A DNA stretch of 64,000 nt from TMED23 sp964639965. GTDB taxonomy: Bacteria > Pseudomonadota > Alphaproteobacteria > Rhodospirillales > UBA2165. The DNA lies in the NCBI GenBank assembly GCA_964639965.1, contig CAZXGI010000001.1, forward strand, positions 1 through 64,000, given 5' to 3'. Below, in pieces: positions 27,430 to 37,040 of the stretch. Position 1 is the first letter of the stretch, and the number at the start of each line of letters is the position of its first letter. The translations under genes and the position numbers were made by a program. Below the pieces are notes generated by a model. It searched no databases. It was not told the origin of the DNA and was given only the letters and a program-made list of their open reading frames with translations.

Positions 27430-27529
27430 TAATTAAAATACTCTATGCTCGGTCGTATTAATATCCTAATAATTTGGTTTTAGACCTTGCGTTATTTGAG
27501 TTTCTGCTAATGAAATCCCTTAGATCAAA

Positions 27530-28792
27530 ATGAGGCGTGTCGTGGTCACTGGAATAGGCCTCGTTACTCCGCTTGCCTGTGGAGTTGACTTGACATGGGA
27601 TAGATTAATTAATGGTAAGACTGGTATTGGTCCAATACAGTCGTTTGATGCGTCCCAATTAACTTCTCAAATCGCGGGAGAGGTGCCAAAAGAAAAAAAT
27701 CTTGAAGGCAGTTTCAATTATGATGATTTAATACCCAATAAACAAAAGCGTAGAATGGATACTTTCATTCAATATGGATTAGTGGCTGCTGATTTTGCTA
27801 TAGCGGATTCAGGTTGGGCGCCAACAGATGATTGGGGACGAGAGAGAACAGGTGTTTTAATTGGTTCTGGTATCGGGGGTTTACCCGAAATCGAGAGAGG
27901 TGCGTCATTAGTTAAAGAAGGGAACCATCGCCGTCTTAGCCCATTTTTTATTCCTGCTAGTTTGATTAATTTAGTATCGGGACACGTCTCTATTAAACAT
28001 GGTTTTAAGGGACCTAATCACGCAGTCGTTACTGCTTGTTCTTCTGGCGCGCATGCTATCGGCGATGCTACTCGTATGATCATTTGGGAAGATGCCGAAG
28101 TCATGATAGCTGGAGGAACAGAATCTGCAATTTGTGAACTTGGGGTGCTTGGTTTTGCTCAGGCCAAGGCTCTTTCAACCGCCTTTAATGATACACCTGA
28201 AAAGGCCTCCCGACCATGGGATATACGTCGCGACGGTTTTGTAATTGGCGAGGGAGCAGGAATCGTCGTCCTTGAAGAGCTTGAACACGCCAAAAATCGC
28301 AATGCTAATATATATTCAGAAATTGTTGGTTATGGCTTGTCTGGTGATGCGTACCATATTACTCGTCCAGCCGAAGATGGAAATGGAGCTTATAGGTCAA
28401 TGGAGATGGCACTTAAACGAGCAAGGTTAAATCCTAATGATATTGATTATATAAATGCTCACGGAACCTCGACTCCTTTGGGTGATATTATTGAAATCAA
28501 TGCAGTAAAACGACTTTTTGGTAATTCAGCATATGATCTAGCCATGTCTTCAACAAAGTCTTCAACAGGACATTTATTGGGTGCCGCAGGCGCTGTTGAG
28601 GCAATTTTCTCGATTCTAGCGATTAATAACAATGTTATTCCGCCTACTTTAAATCTTGATAATCCGTCAGATGGTTGCGACCTAAATTTGGTTCCACATG
28701 AGTATCAGGATCGTCTTGTTCGAAATGTATTATCTAACTCTTTTGGATTTGGTGGCACAAATGCAAGCTTGATCATGTCTGAATTTTTGTAG
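27530..28792 (+). CDS. fabF: Beta-ketoacyl-ACP synthase II
   Basis: Condensing enzyme that elongates acyl-ACP by two carbons. Cys170 in VVTACSSGAH is the acyl nucleophile. The malonyl-binding His residues lie in NAHGTSTPLGD and TGHLLGAAGAVE. The GFGGTN motif near the C-terminus is present. The length of 420 is normal. It starts at the ATG that opens the conserved RRVVVTGIG. It is followed after 19 bases by mltG. Confidence 0.97.
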   Translation: MRRVVVTGIGLVTPLACGVDLTWDRLINGKTGIGPIQSFDASQLTSQIAGEVPKEKNLEGSFNYDDLIPNKQKRRMDTFIQYGLVAADFAIADSGWAPTDDWGRERTGVLIGSGIGGLPEIERGASLVKEGNHRRLSPFFIPASLINLVSGHVSIKHGFKGPNHAVVTACSSGAHAIGDATRMIIWEDAEVMIAGGTESAICELGVLGFAQAKALSTAFNDTPEKASRPWDIRRDGFVIGEGAGIVVLEELEHAKNRNANIYSEIVGYGLSGDAYHITRPAEDGNGAYRSMEMALKRARLNPNDIDYINAHGTSTPLGDIIEINAVKRLFGNSAYDLAMSSTKSSTGHLLGAAGAVEAIFSILAINNNVIPPTLNLDNPSDGCDLNLVPHEYQDRLVRNVLSNSFGFGGTNASLIMSEFL

Positions 28793-28811
28793 GTTTTTTT
28801 GTGTAAGTGTT

Positions 28812-29771
28812 ATGCGTTGGTTAATTATCTTAATTATTTTCATGGTTTTGATATTCCTAGGTATAGGTTTTTGGGGCTATGGTCAGTTTACCCAGCCAGG
28901 ACCCTTGACATCAGAAAAAACCATTATTGTTCCGCGAGGCGTTGGAATTGAGCGAATAGCCATTTTGCTCGGTCGCCATAATATTATTAAAATTCCTGTT
29001 ATACTCAGTATTGCAGCCAGAACGATTGGTAAAAATAGAGTACTTCAAGCAGGCGAATTTTCTTTTTCAAAGCATATCAGCCCTCGTGGTGTTTTGAGTA
29101 TCTTACAAAACGGCAAGCAGGTTGTCCGTCGTCTTACAATTGCTGAAGGTCTAACTAATAGAGAGATTCTTGAATTATTAAATGAGACTGATGGCTTGAT
29201 TGGAAAAGGCATTATGCCTGAAGGTGAAGGCGAGCTTTTACCTGAGACTTATTATTTCTCTTATGGAGACTCTAGAAACACTTTAATAAAACGGATGAAG
29301 AACAAATTGAAAAAAGTACTGGCTGATTTATGGGAAAATCGCGCTTCTGATTTGCCAATACGCAGTAGTAAGGAAGCTGTTATATTAGCGTCAATTATAG
29401 AAAAAGAGACAGGGCGCTCGGCCGAAAGGGCCCGCATAGCTGGCGTGTTTATAAACCGTTTACGCCTTAATATGAAGTTGCAATCAGATCCAACTGTGAG
29501 GTTTTCGATAACAAAGGGGCAAAGAAAATTGGGTCGCAAATTAAGTCTAGAAGATTTAAAAACGCCGAGCCCCTTTAATACATACTATATCAAAGGATTG
29601 CCACCAATGCCTATCACCAATCCTGGTCGGGCTTCAATAAAAGCAGTGATGAACCCAGCTAATACTGATGAACTATATTTCGTAGCTGATGGTACGGGTG
29701 GCCATGCTTTTTCAAAAAGTTTAAACGAACATAACCGAAACGTTGAAAAGTGGCGTCAATTAATGAGATGA
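28812..29771 (+). CDS. mltG: Endolytic murein transglycosylase MltG (YceG-like)
   Basis: Cleaves nascent glycan strands in the periplasm and sets chain length. A single N-terminal membrane segment spans about residues 3-24 (LIILIIFMVLIFLGIGFWGY). The periplasmic part has the YceG/LysM-like TIAEGLTNREI and the catalytic IIEKETG region with Glu. QSDPTVRFSIT, and SPFNTYYIKGLPP.PITNPG are signature loops. The 319 residues are slightly short of E. coli MltG (340). Its place after fabF is standard. Confidence 0.95.
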   Translation: MRWLIILIIFMVLIFLGIGFWGYGQFTQPGPLTSEKTIIVPRGVGIERIAILLGRHNIIKIPVILSIAARTIGKNRVLQAGEFSFSKHISPRGVLSILQNGKQVVRRLTIAEGLTNREILELLNETDGLIGKGIMPEGEGELLPETYYFSYGDSRNTLIKRMKNKLKKVLADLWENRASDLPIRSSKEAVILASIIEKETGRSAERARIAGVFINRLRLNMKLQSDPTVRFSITKGQRKLGRKLSLEDLKTPSPFNTYYIKGLPPMPITNPGRASIKAVMNPANTDELYFVADGTGGHAFSKSLNEHNRNVEKWRQLMR

Positions 29772-29788
29772 ATTGATAAGTTTATGTT

Positions 29789-29980
29789 GGTTTGCTTAAA
29801 AGATCGACTGAAAAACTCACTGAAAATAAAATACAAGCCAAATACTACAAAAAAATTACTACGGATAATAAAATTTCACGCCGGTTTCTTTTTATCTTTT
29901 TAGGCAAACCTCAAATGTACCTTTGTAAGCGTCAAAGAAGTTTTATCATTGGTTTCTTATTTTTTACCCCTTAGACGCTT
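29789..29980 (+). repeat. Two imperfect inverted repeats between mltG and yicC
   Basis: GGTTTGC at 29789-29795 is complementary to GCAAACC at 29904-29910, and AAGCGTC at 29927-29933 to GACGCTT at 29974-29980. The loops are long (over 100 and 40 bases), so these may be chance. The surrounding 286 bases hold only a 60-residue open frame with lysine-rich composition and no family resemblance, which I do not call a gene. Confidence 0.3.
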
Positions 29981-30057
29981 GTGTGTCCTGGGCCACGTTC
30001 ATTAACATAGCATATATTTGCAATGTAATATCAGTAATAATGTGCTATTCAATGCAT

Positions 30058-30975
30058 ATGAGACAAAAGAGAAAAAAGGCTTTATCTCACATTGCTAGTA
30101 TGACGGGATTTGCTACAGACGTTGGGGGAGATAAGTCCTATAATTGGACTTGGGAAATTAAGAGTTTAAATGGAAAAGCATTGGACTTAAGGTGCCGTTT
30201 TCCTCACGGATATGAGAAATTAGAGACGATAGCAAGGTTAGCAGTTGGAAAGGCCTTTAAACGCGGTAATTTCATTCTAAATCTCACTATTCAAGAAGTA
30301 TCACATCAAAATCAATATAGGATAAATCATAATTTGCTGAATCAACTTATTGAAAAGACGAAAGAGCTGAAGTCCAGTATAGAGGGGTTTGAAAATCCGA
30401 GCCTTGATGGACTATTTGCTGTTCGCGGTGTAATTGAGCCTGTCGCGAAGAATGAAAATAGTAAGGGTCACTTGGAACGTGAAAAAGAAATATTGAGTAG
30501 CCTCGACCTAGCGCTTGATTCGTTAGTTCAAAATCGAATTGAAGAGGGCGCCCGAATTAGTGACGTGCTATCTGGGCAGTTGAAGCGAATAGATGGGCTT
30601 TGTCAAAGGGCTGAAAGAACTGCAGTGTTGCAGCCTGCTAAAATTAGAAAAAGGCTAAAAAAACAAATTGGAGATTTACTTGAGGCGGAGCCAAGAATAC
30701 CGGATGGGCGATTGTTTCAAGAAGCAGCAATATTCATGATTAAAGCAGATGTTCGGGAGGAACTAGATAGACTAAAAGCACATGTTGAATCTGCTACAGT
30801 GCTGATGGAAAAAGGAGGTGTCATTGGTCGTAAACTTGATTTTTTATGTCAAGAATTTAACCGAGAGGTAAATACGCTATGCTCGAAAGCTTCTGATATA
30901 AGATTGTCTAAAATAGGCCTTGAGTTAAAAGCTGTAATTGAACAATTTCGTGAACAGGTGCAAAATATTGAATAG
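30058..30975 (+). CDS. YicC family protein
   Basis: YicC proteins in other bacteria are endoribonucleases or adaptors that promote degradation of small RNAs. This one has the N-terminal SMTGFA motif, the EIKSLNGKALDLRCRFP region and the C-terminal DVREELDRLKAHVES and KLDFLCQEFNREVNT, all diagnostic. Homologues usually start one or two residues before SMTGFA. Here the nearest codon is ATT at 30091, and ATG at 30100 lies in the motif itself. The annotated ATG at 30058 adds about 14 residues (MRQKRKKALSHIA), so the true start is uncertain. The gene overlaps gmk by eight bases. Confidence 0.87.
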   Translation: MRQKRKKALSHIASMTGFATDVGGDKSYNWTWEIKSLNGKALDLRCRFPHGYEKLETIARLAVGKAFKRGNFILNLTIQEVSHQNQYRINHNLLNQLIEKTKELKSSIEGFENPSLDGLFAVRGVIEPVAKNENSKGHLEREKEILSSLDLALDSLVQNRIEEGARISDVLSGQLKRIDGLCQRAERTAVLQPAKIRKRLKKQIGDLLEAEPRIPDGRLFQEAAIFMIKADVREELDRLKAHVESATVLMEKGGVIGRKLDFLCQEFNREVNTLCSKASDIRLSKIGLELKAVIEQFREQVQNIE

Positions 30976-31618
30976 GGATAATGTTTCTTTATCGCGGCGT
31001 GGTATAATGCTTGTTTTGTCTTCTCCTTCGGGAGCTGGTAAGACAACTATTTCGCGCAGGATGTTGGAACGTGATAAAAAATTGACGATGTCTATTTCAG
31101 CCACAACTCGCCGAAAGCGTCCTGGTGAAGTGGAAGGAAAAGACTATTATTTTATTGACCAAAAAAAATTCAAATTGATGATTGAGCGTGGTCAATTACT
31201 AGAATATGCGAATGTTTTTGGTAATTTTTATGGTACACCCAGAAAACCGGTCGAAGATGCTTTGCTTAATGGGCAGGATATTCTGTTCGACATTGATTGG
31301 CAGGGTACTCAGCAGTTAGCGGATAATGAAAATACAAAAAAAGATTTAGTAAGTGTGTTTATTTTACCTCCGAATACAATAGAGCTTGAAAATCGACTGC
31401 GGATGCGTGCTCAAGATCCCGATGAAATTGTACAGCAACGTATGGCTAAAGCTGCGGATGAAATGAGCCACTATCGGGAATATAAATACGTTATTATTAA
31501 TGATGAAATTGAGGTAAGCGTTCTGTGTATAGAGAAAATTCTAGTTGCTGAGCGTATTTGCATTGAACGCCAAATTGGTTTGCATGAGTTTGTTCAGAAT
31601 TTAAGATCTCAAAGCTAA
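30968..31618 (+). CDS. gmk: Guanylate kinase
   Basis: Phosphorylates GMP to GDP. The P-loop SSPSGAGKTT follows the conserved RRGIMLVL, and GRPR-type GTPRKPVEDAL and DIDWQGTQQL mark the GMP-binding domain. The start is taken as TTG at 30968, with AGGT eight bases upstream. The ATG at 31007 would remove the conserved RRG. The resulting 216 residues are of normal length. It overlaps the yicC end by eight bases. A perfect 6-bp inverted repeat (AAGCTA/TAGCTT, 31612-31626) lies at the stop, without a T-run. Confidence 0.95.
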   Translation: MNRDNVSLSRRGIMLVLSSPSGAGKTTISRRMLERDKKLTMSISATTRRKRPGEVEGKDYYFIDQKKFKLMIERGQLLEYANVFGNFYGTPRKPVEDALLNGQDILFDIDWQGTQQLADNENTKKDLVSVFILPPNTIELENRLRMRAQDPDEIVQQRMAKAADEMSHYREYKYVIINDEIEVSVLCIEKILVAERICIERQIGLHEFVQNLRSQS

Positions 31619-31631
31619 GTTAGCTTAAAAC

Positions 31632-32435
31632 TCATTGATTGATGAATTGGGATAGTAGGCAAAATTCCTCAATCGATAAGTTTTCAGCCCGCGCCCTAGG
31701 ATCGATCCCGAGCCCAGCAATATCTATATCCATTGATTTCAACGAAGAACGTAGCATCTTTCTTCGGTGGCCAAATGCAACAGCGGTTAATTTTTCCAAG
31801 TTTTCAAATTTTGCCGGGTAAAGTCGGTTTTCTCGAGGCTTTAAAGTAACTAGGCTAGAGTTGACTTTAGGGGGCGGAGTGAAGGCTCGTTTGTCTATGT
31901 GGAACTCCAATTTTGATTCGCAAAGCCACTGAGTAATAACACTGATTCTACCATAGGCTTTACTTGATGGCTGTGCAATTATTCTATCTGCGACTTCTCG
32001 TTGAAACATTAAAGTCATTTGTTCTATATTTTCAACTTGCCGCAACCAATTTATCAAAAGTGTTGTCGAGATATTATATGGAAGGTTTGCAATCACCCGG
32101 CGAGGTGACTTTCCAATGCTTGAAATACTAAGCTTAAGTGCGTCGTCTATTATGATTGTCAATTTGTCGGTATTAAGCTGATATAATTCCTCTAAACCTC
32201 CCAAAAACCTCTCGTCGCGTTCTATTATGTAAAGGTGTTTGGGCTTGTGCTTCAGTATTGATCTTGTTAGCACACCATGACCAGGTCCAATTTCGATTAT
32301 CGTATGGTCTGAGAGATTCGAGAGGGGATCAATTGCCGCCTTTGCGATTTTGTCGGTTAAATTTTGATCAAGTAGGAAGTGTTGGCCAAGAGATTTCTTC
32401 GCATTTAAATTGAGAGTTTTACGGGTATCTTTCAT
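31632..32435 (-). CDS. rsmA: 16S rRNA dimethyltransferase RsmA (KsgA)
   Basis: Dimethylates two adenines near the 3' end of 16S rRNA in late 30S assembly. KSLGQHFLLDQN is the N-terminal signature, EIGPGHGVLT the SAM loop and NLPYNIST the catalytic motif IV that positions the adenine. FTPPPKVNSSLV is present near the C-terminus. Length 267 is normal. It converges with gmk and lies 26 bases downstream of pdxA, in the conserved surA-pdxA-rsmA order. Confidence 0.97.
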   Translation of the reverse strand: MKDTRKTLNLNAKKSLGQHFLLDQNLTDKIAKAAIDPLSNLSDHTIIEIGPGHGVLTRSILKHKPKHLYIIERDERFLGGLEELYQLNTDKLTIIIDDALKLSISSIGKSPRRVIANLPYNISTTLLINWLRQVENIEQMTLMFQREVADRIIAQPSSKAYGRISVITQWLCESKLEFHIDKRAFTPPPKVNSSLVTLKPRENRLYPAKFENLEKLTAVAFGHRRKMLRSSLKSMDIDIAGLGIDPRARAENLSIEEFCLLSQFINQ

Positions 32436-32461
32436 AGTTGTTGTGTCTTAGTACCTAGGCA

Positions 32462-33487
32462 TTATTCAGAATTGGCGTTTACTTTATTGGCTCTATTACT
32501 AGCCATTTTATCCGCAATTTTGATAGCAGAAACTAAGCTTTGTTCATTTGCATAACCCTTACCTGCGATATCAAGTGCGGTTCCGTGATCCGGCGATGTC
32601 CGAATGAAAGGTAGGCCCAGAGTCACGTTCACAGCTGTTTCGAAATCTAAGGTCTTTATTGGTATAAGAGCTTGATCATGGTACATGCATAACACAACAT
32701 CATAATTTAGCCGGGCTTGTTGGTGAAACAATGAATCGGGCGGTTTCGGGCCGGTCACTAATAAGCCTTTGGCTTTCAGTATCTGGATAGCTGGTTCAAT
32801 ATGAATTTTCTCTTCGCTACCCATTAATCCATCCTCACCTGCGTGAGGGTTGAGCGCGGCGATTGCTATCCTTGGATTTGGAATACCAAAATCGCGTCGC
32901 AATGCATTATCAGCAATAATTGCTGTTTCAACTATCAATGCTGAAGTCAATTTATTTATTGCTGTCTGCAAGCTAACATGTCGTGTCACTGGAATTACCC
33001 GCAAGTGTTCAGAAACCAACATCATTACAGGTTCCGTATCAATATTGGCTAGAGTAGCTAAATATTCGGTATGTCCAGGATGAGAGAAGCCAGATTGGTT
33101 AAGAACACTCTTGTGAATAGGGTTTGTTACTATGGCTTTTGCTCGATCGGTTTGAACCAATTTAACAGCTTGTTTAATAGCTGATATTACTGCCGGGTTA
33201 TTTAATGTATTTAATTGCCCGGGGACGATGTTGCCTGGTATACCAAGAGGTAAGACTGGAAGGGACTTGTTAAATATTCCTATTGTTTCTTCTATTTCTG
33301 AAATTTCAGTTATCGTGACATTTAAATCCAGTAAAGTACTAATTTTTTTTAGCCTAGTTGGAGAATCAATAATACAAAACGGCGAGAGTTTCTCATGCCC
33401 TGAAAGCCATGCTTTTATAGCAATTTCACCCCCTATACCACTTGGCTCTCCCATGGTTAAAATTGTGGGTAGGTTTGATTTTATCAT
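32462..33487 (-). CDS. pdxA: 4-hydroxythreonine-4-phosphate dehydrogenase
   Basis: Oxidises 4-phosphohydroxy-L-threonine in pyridoxal phosphate synthesis. GEPSGIGGE opens the enzyme. Metal-ligand histidines are in GHTEYLA, MYHDQALIP and PDHGTALDIAG. Length 341 is normal. ATGA overlap with the surA stop (33484-33487) shows translational coupling. The start at 33487 fits MIKSNLPTILTMGEPSG. Confidence 0.97.
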   Translation of the reverse strand: MIKSNLPTILTMGEPSGIGGEIAIKAWLSGHEKLSPFCIIDSPTRLKKISTLLDLNVTITEISEIEETIGIFNKSLPVLPLGIPGNIVPGQLNTLNNPAVISAIKQAVKLVQTDRAKAIVTNPIHKSVLNQSGFSHPGHTEYLATLANIDTEPVMMLVSEHLRVIPVTRHVSLQTAINKLTSALIVETAIIADNALRRDFGIPNPRIAIAALNPHAGEDGLMGSEEKIHIEPAIQILKAKGLLVTGPKPPDSLFHQQARLNYDVVLCMYHDQALIPIKTLDFETAVNVTLGLPFIRTSPDHGTALDIAGKGYANEQSLVSAIKIADKMASNRANKVNANSE

Positions 33488-34815
33488 CGTCTGATATTCA
33501 AAAACGCGGCGCGTCTAATATTTCGCAACATACTACGATCTGTTATAATTGCTTGTTGCTGAAGTAGCATATTCTTTATTTTAGTTCTTATATTTTTTTT
33601 GGAAGTGCTAGCACTTCTTTTACAGACCATAACTATTAGAAATCCGGTTCGCATTCTAATTGGTCGGCTAGCCTTTGATAAATCGATATTTTGGACAATC
33701 GTTTTAATATTATTTGGTAGCTGCGAGATATCGTCAACCTCAAGTCTGCCGGACTGCCGAGATCCAACTTCCTGACCTTTTAGGTTCAACGATGAACAAT
33801 TTTTGGTATTTGAAGAAATTCTGTTTGCTCTATTTGCAGCAGACTCAACCTCTTTTCGTGATGGATTAATTCTAAGTGGTAGAAATAATTGTTGAAGGGT
33901 AATTCGTGCCTTCTCGATTGTGACCCCTCGCGATGTGCGCTTATCTAAAAGCTTTAAAATATAGTAACCATCGTCACCTTCTAGTGGCACCGAAGTAGTA
34001 TTTATTTTCATTTTGGATATTATTCCAGAAAAATTTTGCTGAATTTGATCACTTCGTATCCATCCTAAGTTACCTCCTCGAGCAGCCGTTGCGCTTTGTG
34101 AGAACGCTCGAGCCAGTGCCGCAAAGTTTGCTCCGCGTTGAATTTGAGAATACATACGCATAGCAATTTGATTAGTTTTCTTGGCAGACTTATTATAATA
34201 AAATGGTATAAAAATTTCGGAAACATTGTATTCTGGTTTTCCTTTATTTAATTCAATTTCAGCAATAGCGTTGTCGATGTCTTCTTCGCTGATTTTCTTA
34301 GTTGAAAGAACCTTTCTAACAACCGCTTTATTCCATGCTGTTTGCGCTTCAACTTGGTGTTCAAACGTTCGAAAATTGATGCTGCGTTTTTCCAGTAATT
34401 CTCTCATTTTTCCTTTAGAGAGGCCATTAGTTTTCTCTATCTTGACTATGGCGGCCGTTAATTCGGCCTGGCTAACCTTTATACCTAATCTTTTGGCTTC
34501 TTGCAGTTTGAGTTTATCGTTTATTAATCCTCGTAAAATTTGTGCAGAAATTCGTTTAGCAGTATTTTCGTTATTAGGAAGACCCGAGGTGAGTATGACA
34601 AGTTTAATACGGTCAGAAAAATCGAACTGTGAAATGATATCGTCATTAACTACTGCAATGATGCCTTGACGTGTAGTACTGTAGGATTGAGCTGAGCCAG
34701 CCAACGGTGGCACGATTAGGGTTAAATATATTGATATTACTATAAGAAAACGCATATTTGAGCGAATTAGTTTTATTGAATATTTACTTAATTTTTCGTA
34801 AATTTCTCTAGTCAT
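33484..34815 (-). CDS. surA: Periplasmic SurA-like peptidyl-prolyl isomerase
   Basis: Chaperone for outer-membrane proteins. A signal peptide is present at FLIVISIYLTLIVPPLAGSAQS; ATG at 34755 would start directly at this and may be the true start, while 34815 gives 443 residues. The SurA N-domain with AVVNDDIISQFDF is followed by the parvulin domain around residues 190-300 (SEIFIPF, GANFAALARAFSQS, GGNLGW). A second region beyond it is short and diverged. The gene lies between lptD and pdxA, its usual place. Confidence 0.92.
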   Translation of the reverse strand: MTREIYEKLSKYSIKLIRSNMRFLIVISIYLTLIVPPLAGSAQSYSTTRQGIIAVVNDDIISQFDFSDRIKLVILTSGLPNNENTAKRISAQILRGLINDKLKLQEAKRLGIKVSQAELTAAIVKIEKTNGLSKGKMRELLEKRSINFRTFEHQVEAQTAWNKAVVRKVLSTKKISEEDIDNAIAEIELNKGKPEYNVSEIFIPFYYNKSAKKTNQIAMRMYSQIQRGANFAALARAFSQSATAARGGNLGWIRSDQIQQNFSGIISKMKINTTSVPLEGDDGYYILKLLDKRTSRGVTIEKARITLQQLFLPLRINPSRKEVESAANRANRISSNTKNCSSLNLKGQEVGSRQSGRLEVDDISQLPNNIKTIVQNIDLSKASRPIRMRTGFLIVMVCKRSASTSKKNIRTKIKNMLLQQQAIITDRSMLRNIRRAAFLNIRR

Positions 34816-34852
34816 AATAAATGGTTATGCCATAATAATGTATGGGGGTTAA

Positions 34853-37036
34853 TTAGTTAATGCCAGTGTTTGTGATACTAGACTGAATATCACCTAAAGT
34901 TTTGAAGCTGAGTTTAAACATTATACTATCGCTCGGGCGCAAATCGCGGTCTTGGTAGAATTGCCTGTTTATGCTGGTGCTAAGCGTAAAGCATTCACAT
35001 TCATAAGTTAAATTCAAACTTAGATTCCGTAAATCCCCATTACCTTGTAAATCGTAACGGCTCGAGATATTTGATTTCCAAAATCGATTTAGTTTAGCTG
35101 AAATAGTACTCGAAATTTCTTCACGCCCCGAAAATTCGCCATCACTTTGTGGTTCGAAGAAAATATAATTGGAAGAGAATACAAGTGCTGGTGGGCCGGC
35201 ATTGATTTGTAATTCGTTACGTTTAAATGAAAAATTATCCTTATCAAGCCGCGAACGGTAGGTTAGATTAAGGTGTTTACTTGGTGATACATTTACCCGT
35301 CCTACAAAGTCCGATAGCAGACCTTCTAAGCCAGATCCTGTTGCAAAAGTAGTGTCTTCTTTGGGGCGGTAGCGTTGCCCTATAAAAACCGTTGTATAAC
35401 CGCCTTTTGAACCAACGAGACCCAATTTTAGCCCATATTTTAGGCGGGGACCCCCTTCCACTCTGTCGTATCCGGTAAAAATACTGTCGCTAAATAAATT
35501 TGTATCATCAAACTCCAAGTTAATGCTGTCTTCATTAGGTATTTTTTGCGAGTTTCCCCCATATGGACTAACGATAAAGGAAGCTATGGGTTCAATGGTT
35601 TGACTAATTTTCCCATGTTGGCGAGCTAGAGGGTATCGCCAATTTGCTTTCAATTGTGGACGGAAGCGACCAGAAAAACCGCTGTATTTTCTATTCCCTT
35701 GAGCTAGATTTAGGTCATTAACGTGGTATAAGTCACCTCTTGAAGAAATTGAAAGTTTTGTGATGTCACCTCCCCGTCCTATCAGGGGTAAGTGCCAGCC
35801 TCCACTTACAGAAATGCGACGTGTATCGTTCCCATCTTTTCGCGTCATTGCAATTGAGCTAACATTAAGGCTCGTATTTGATCCAGATTCTCCGATTGCG
35901 CTTTGGTAATCATATATTATCCGAGGTAAAATCAAAGGCGTTTTGCCTGGATTATCTTCAATTGAAGTGCCTTGAAAAGAGTAAGCCTCTAATGTTAAAT
36001 AATTTCGGCGACTAAAACCCTCTGCGTAAGTTTTTGTCGTTAGAGTACGGGAGGACGGAAAACCATATCGTCGCAGATGGGTATCATCTGTTGACCTATG
36101 TATATTAAATCCCCATCGCCACCTTTCATCTATATCAAATTTTGCCGTACTTTTAATATGCCCCCCTAAATCATCACTTTTGTTATATGCAAGGCTTCCC
36201 CCAAAGTCGAGTTTGCCATTTTTGTATAGTTCGCGGTAGATTCCAGATACAAGATACTTATCATTTGTTGAAATAGTCGGTGAGACAGTCAAATCTTTAC
36301 TCGGCGAAATCGCATAAAAGTATGGTGTAGTAAAAGTAGTACCTAAATATGTTGAACCTCCTGTACTTGGTGCTAAAAATCCAGATTTTCTTTTGACGGT
36401 TGGATCTGGGTGTTGGAAATAGGGCGTATACATGACAGGTATCCCGGCCATTTCCATCCAAACATCGTAATATTCAAGCTCTTGTTCTTTTTGGTTATGT
36501 ATAATTTTTTTGGCCTTTAGTTGCCATAATGGTGGATCGTCTGTCATTTTGGCACAGGTGTTACAAGGTGAATAAATACCGTTTCTTAACTTTGTGCGGT
36601 TTCCGTCATTTCGTTGCGCGTCATTAGCTACGATTCTGGCATTGTCCGACAAGCGGATTTTAATATTCTCAACGAACGCAGTTTTAAAATCGCCACTAAG
36701 TTCCATATACTCCGAAAATAGAACGGTTCCATCAGGTTCTAGGAGGCTTACATTTCCTGATGCCGTAACCATATCTTGGTGCTGGTTGTAAGAAATATTA
36801 TCGGCTAATAAAACATTTTTATTATTAAATATTTCAACGCTTCCTGATGCTTTTATTATGCCAAGCTCCTTGTTATGGAAAACTTCATCTGCGGTAAAGG
36901 TTATAGGTTTATCCGAAACGTTGATGTTATTTTGTGCAAGGCATAGATTAATCGGATCACTAATCATGATTAGTGAAAAGATCAGAAATCGAGAAACATA
37001 AGAACGCCAAAAAAGATTTGTGATTTTTCTTAACAT
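34853..37036 (-). CDS. lptD: LPS-assembly protein LptD
   Basis: Outer-membrane beta-barrel that inserts lipopolysaccharide in the outer leaflet. ATG at 37036 gives 727 residues and leaves four bases after the lptG stop; an upstream extension to 37072 would overlap lptG. A signal peptide is followed by an OstA-like N-domain (FTADEVFHN, IIKASGSVEIF, LLADNISYN). The large aromatic-rich C-terminal barrel follows. Two cysteine pairs are seen: CNTC near residue 160 and CEC near 675, suitable for the inter-domain disulfides seen in LptD. It is downstream of lptG and upstream of surA. Confidence 0.95.
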   Translation of the reverse strand: MLRKITNLFWRSYVSRFLIFSLIMISDPINLCLAQNNINVSDKPITFTADEVFHNKELGIIKASGSVEIFNNKNVLLADNISYNQHQDMVTASGNVSLLEPDGTVLFSEYMELSGDFKTAFVENIKIRLSDNARIVANDAQRNDGNRTKLRNGIYSPCNTCAKMTDDPPLWQLKAKKIIHNQKEQELEYYDVWMEMAGIPVMYTPYFQHPDPTVKRKSGFLAPSTGGSTYLGTTFTTPYFYAISPSKDLTVSPTISTNDKYLVSGIYRELYKNGKLDFGGSLAYNKSDDLGGHIKSTAKFDIDERWRWGFNIHRSTDDTHLRRYGFPSSRTLTTKTYAEGFSRRNYLTLEAYSFQGTSIEDNPGKTPLILPRIIYDYQSAIGESGSNTSLNVSSIAMTRKDGNDTRRISVSGGWHLPLIGRGGDITKLSISSRGDLYHVNDLNLAQGNRKYSGFSGRFRPQLKANWRYPLARQHGKISQTIEPIASFIVSPYGGNSQKIPNEDSINLEFDDTNLFSDSIFTGYDRVEGGPRLKYGLKLGLVGSKGGYTTVFIGQRYRPKEDTTFATGSGLEGLLSDFVGRVNVSPSKHLNLTYRSRLDKDNFSFKRNELQINAGPPALVFSSNYIFFEPQSDGEFSGREEISSTISAKLNRFWKSNISSRYDLQGNGDLRNLSLNLTYECECFTLSTSINRQFYQDRDLRPSDSIMFKLSFKTLGDIQSSITNTGIN

Positions 37037-37040
37037 GGTT

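Noticed and set aside
29792..29974. 60-residue Lys/Phe-rich open frame between mltG and yicC
   Set aside because: Composition follows from AT-rich sequence, there is no ribosome site and no recognised family.
31612..31626. 6-bp inverted repeat at the gmk end as a bidirectional terminator
   Set aside because: The stem is AT-rich and there is no U-run following it on either strand.
34226..34669. 147-residue open frame opposite surA
   Set aside because: Lies inside the conserved surA gene on the other strand and has no known domain.
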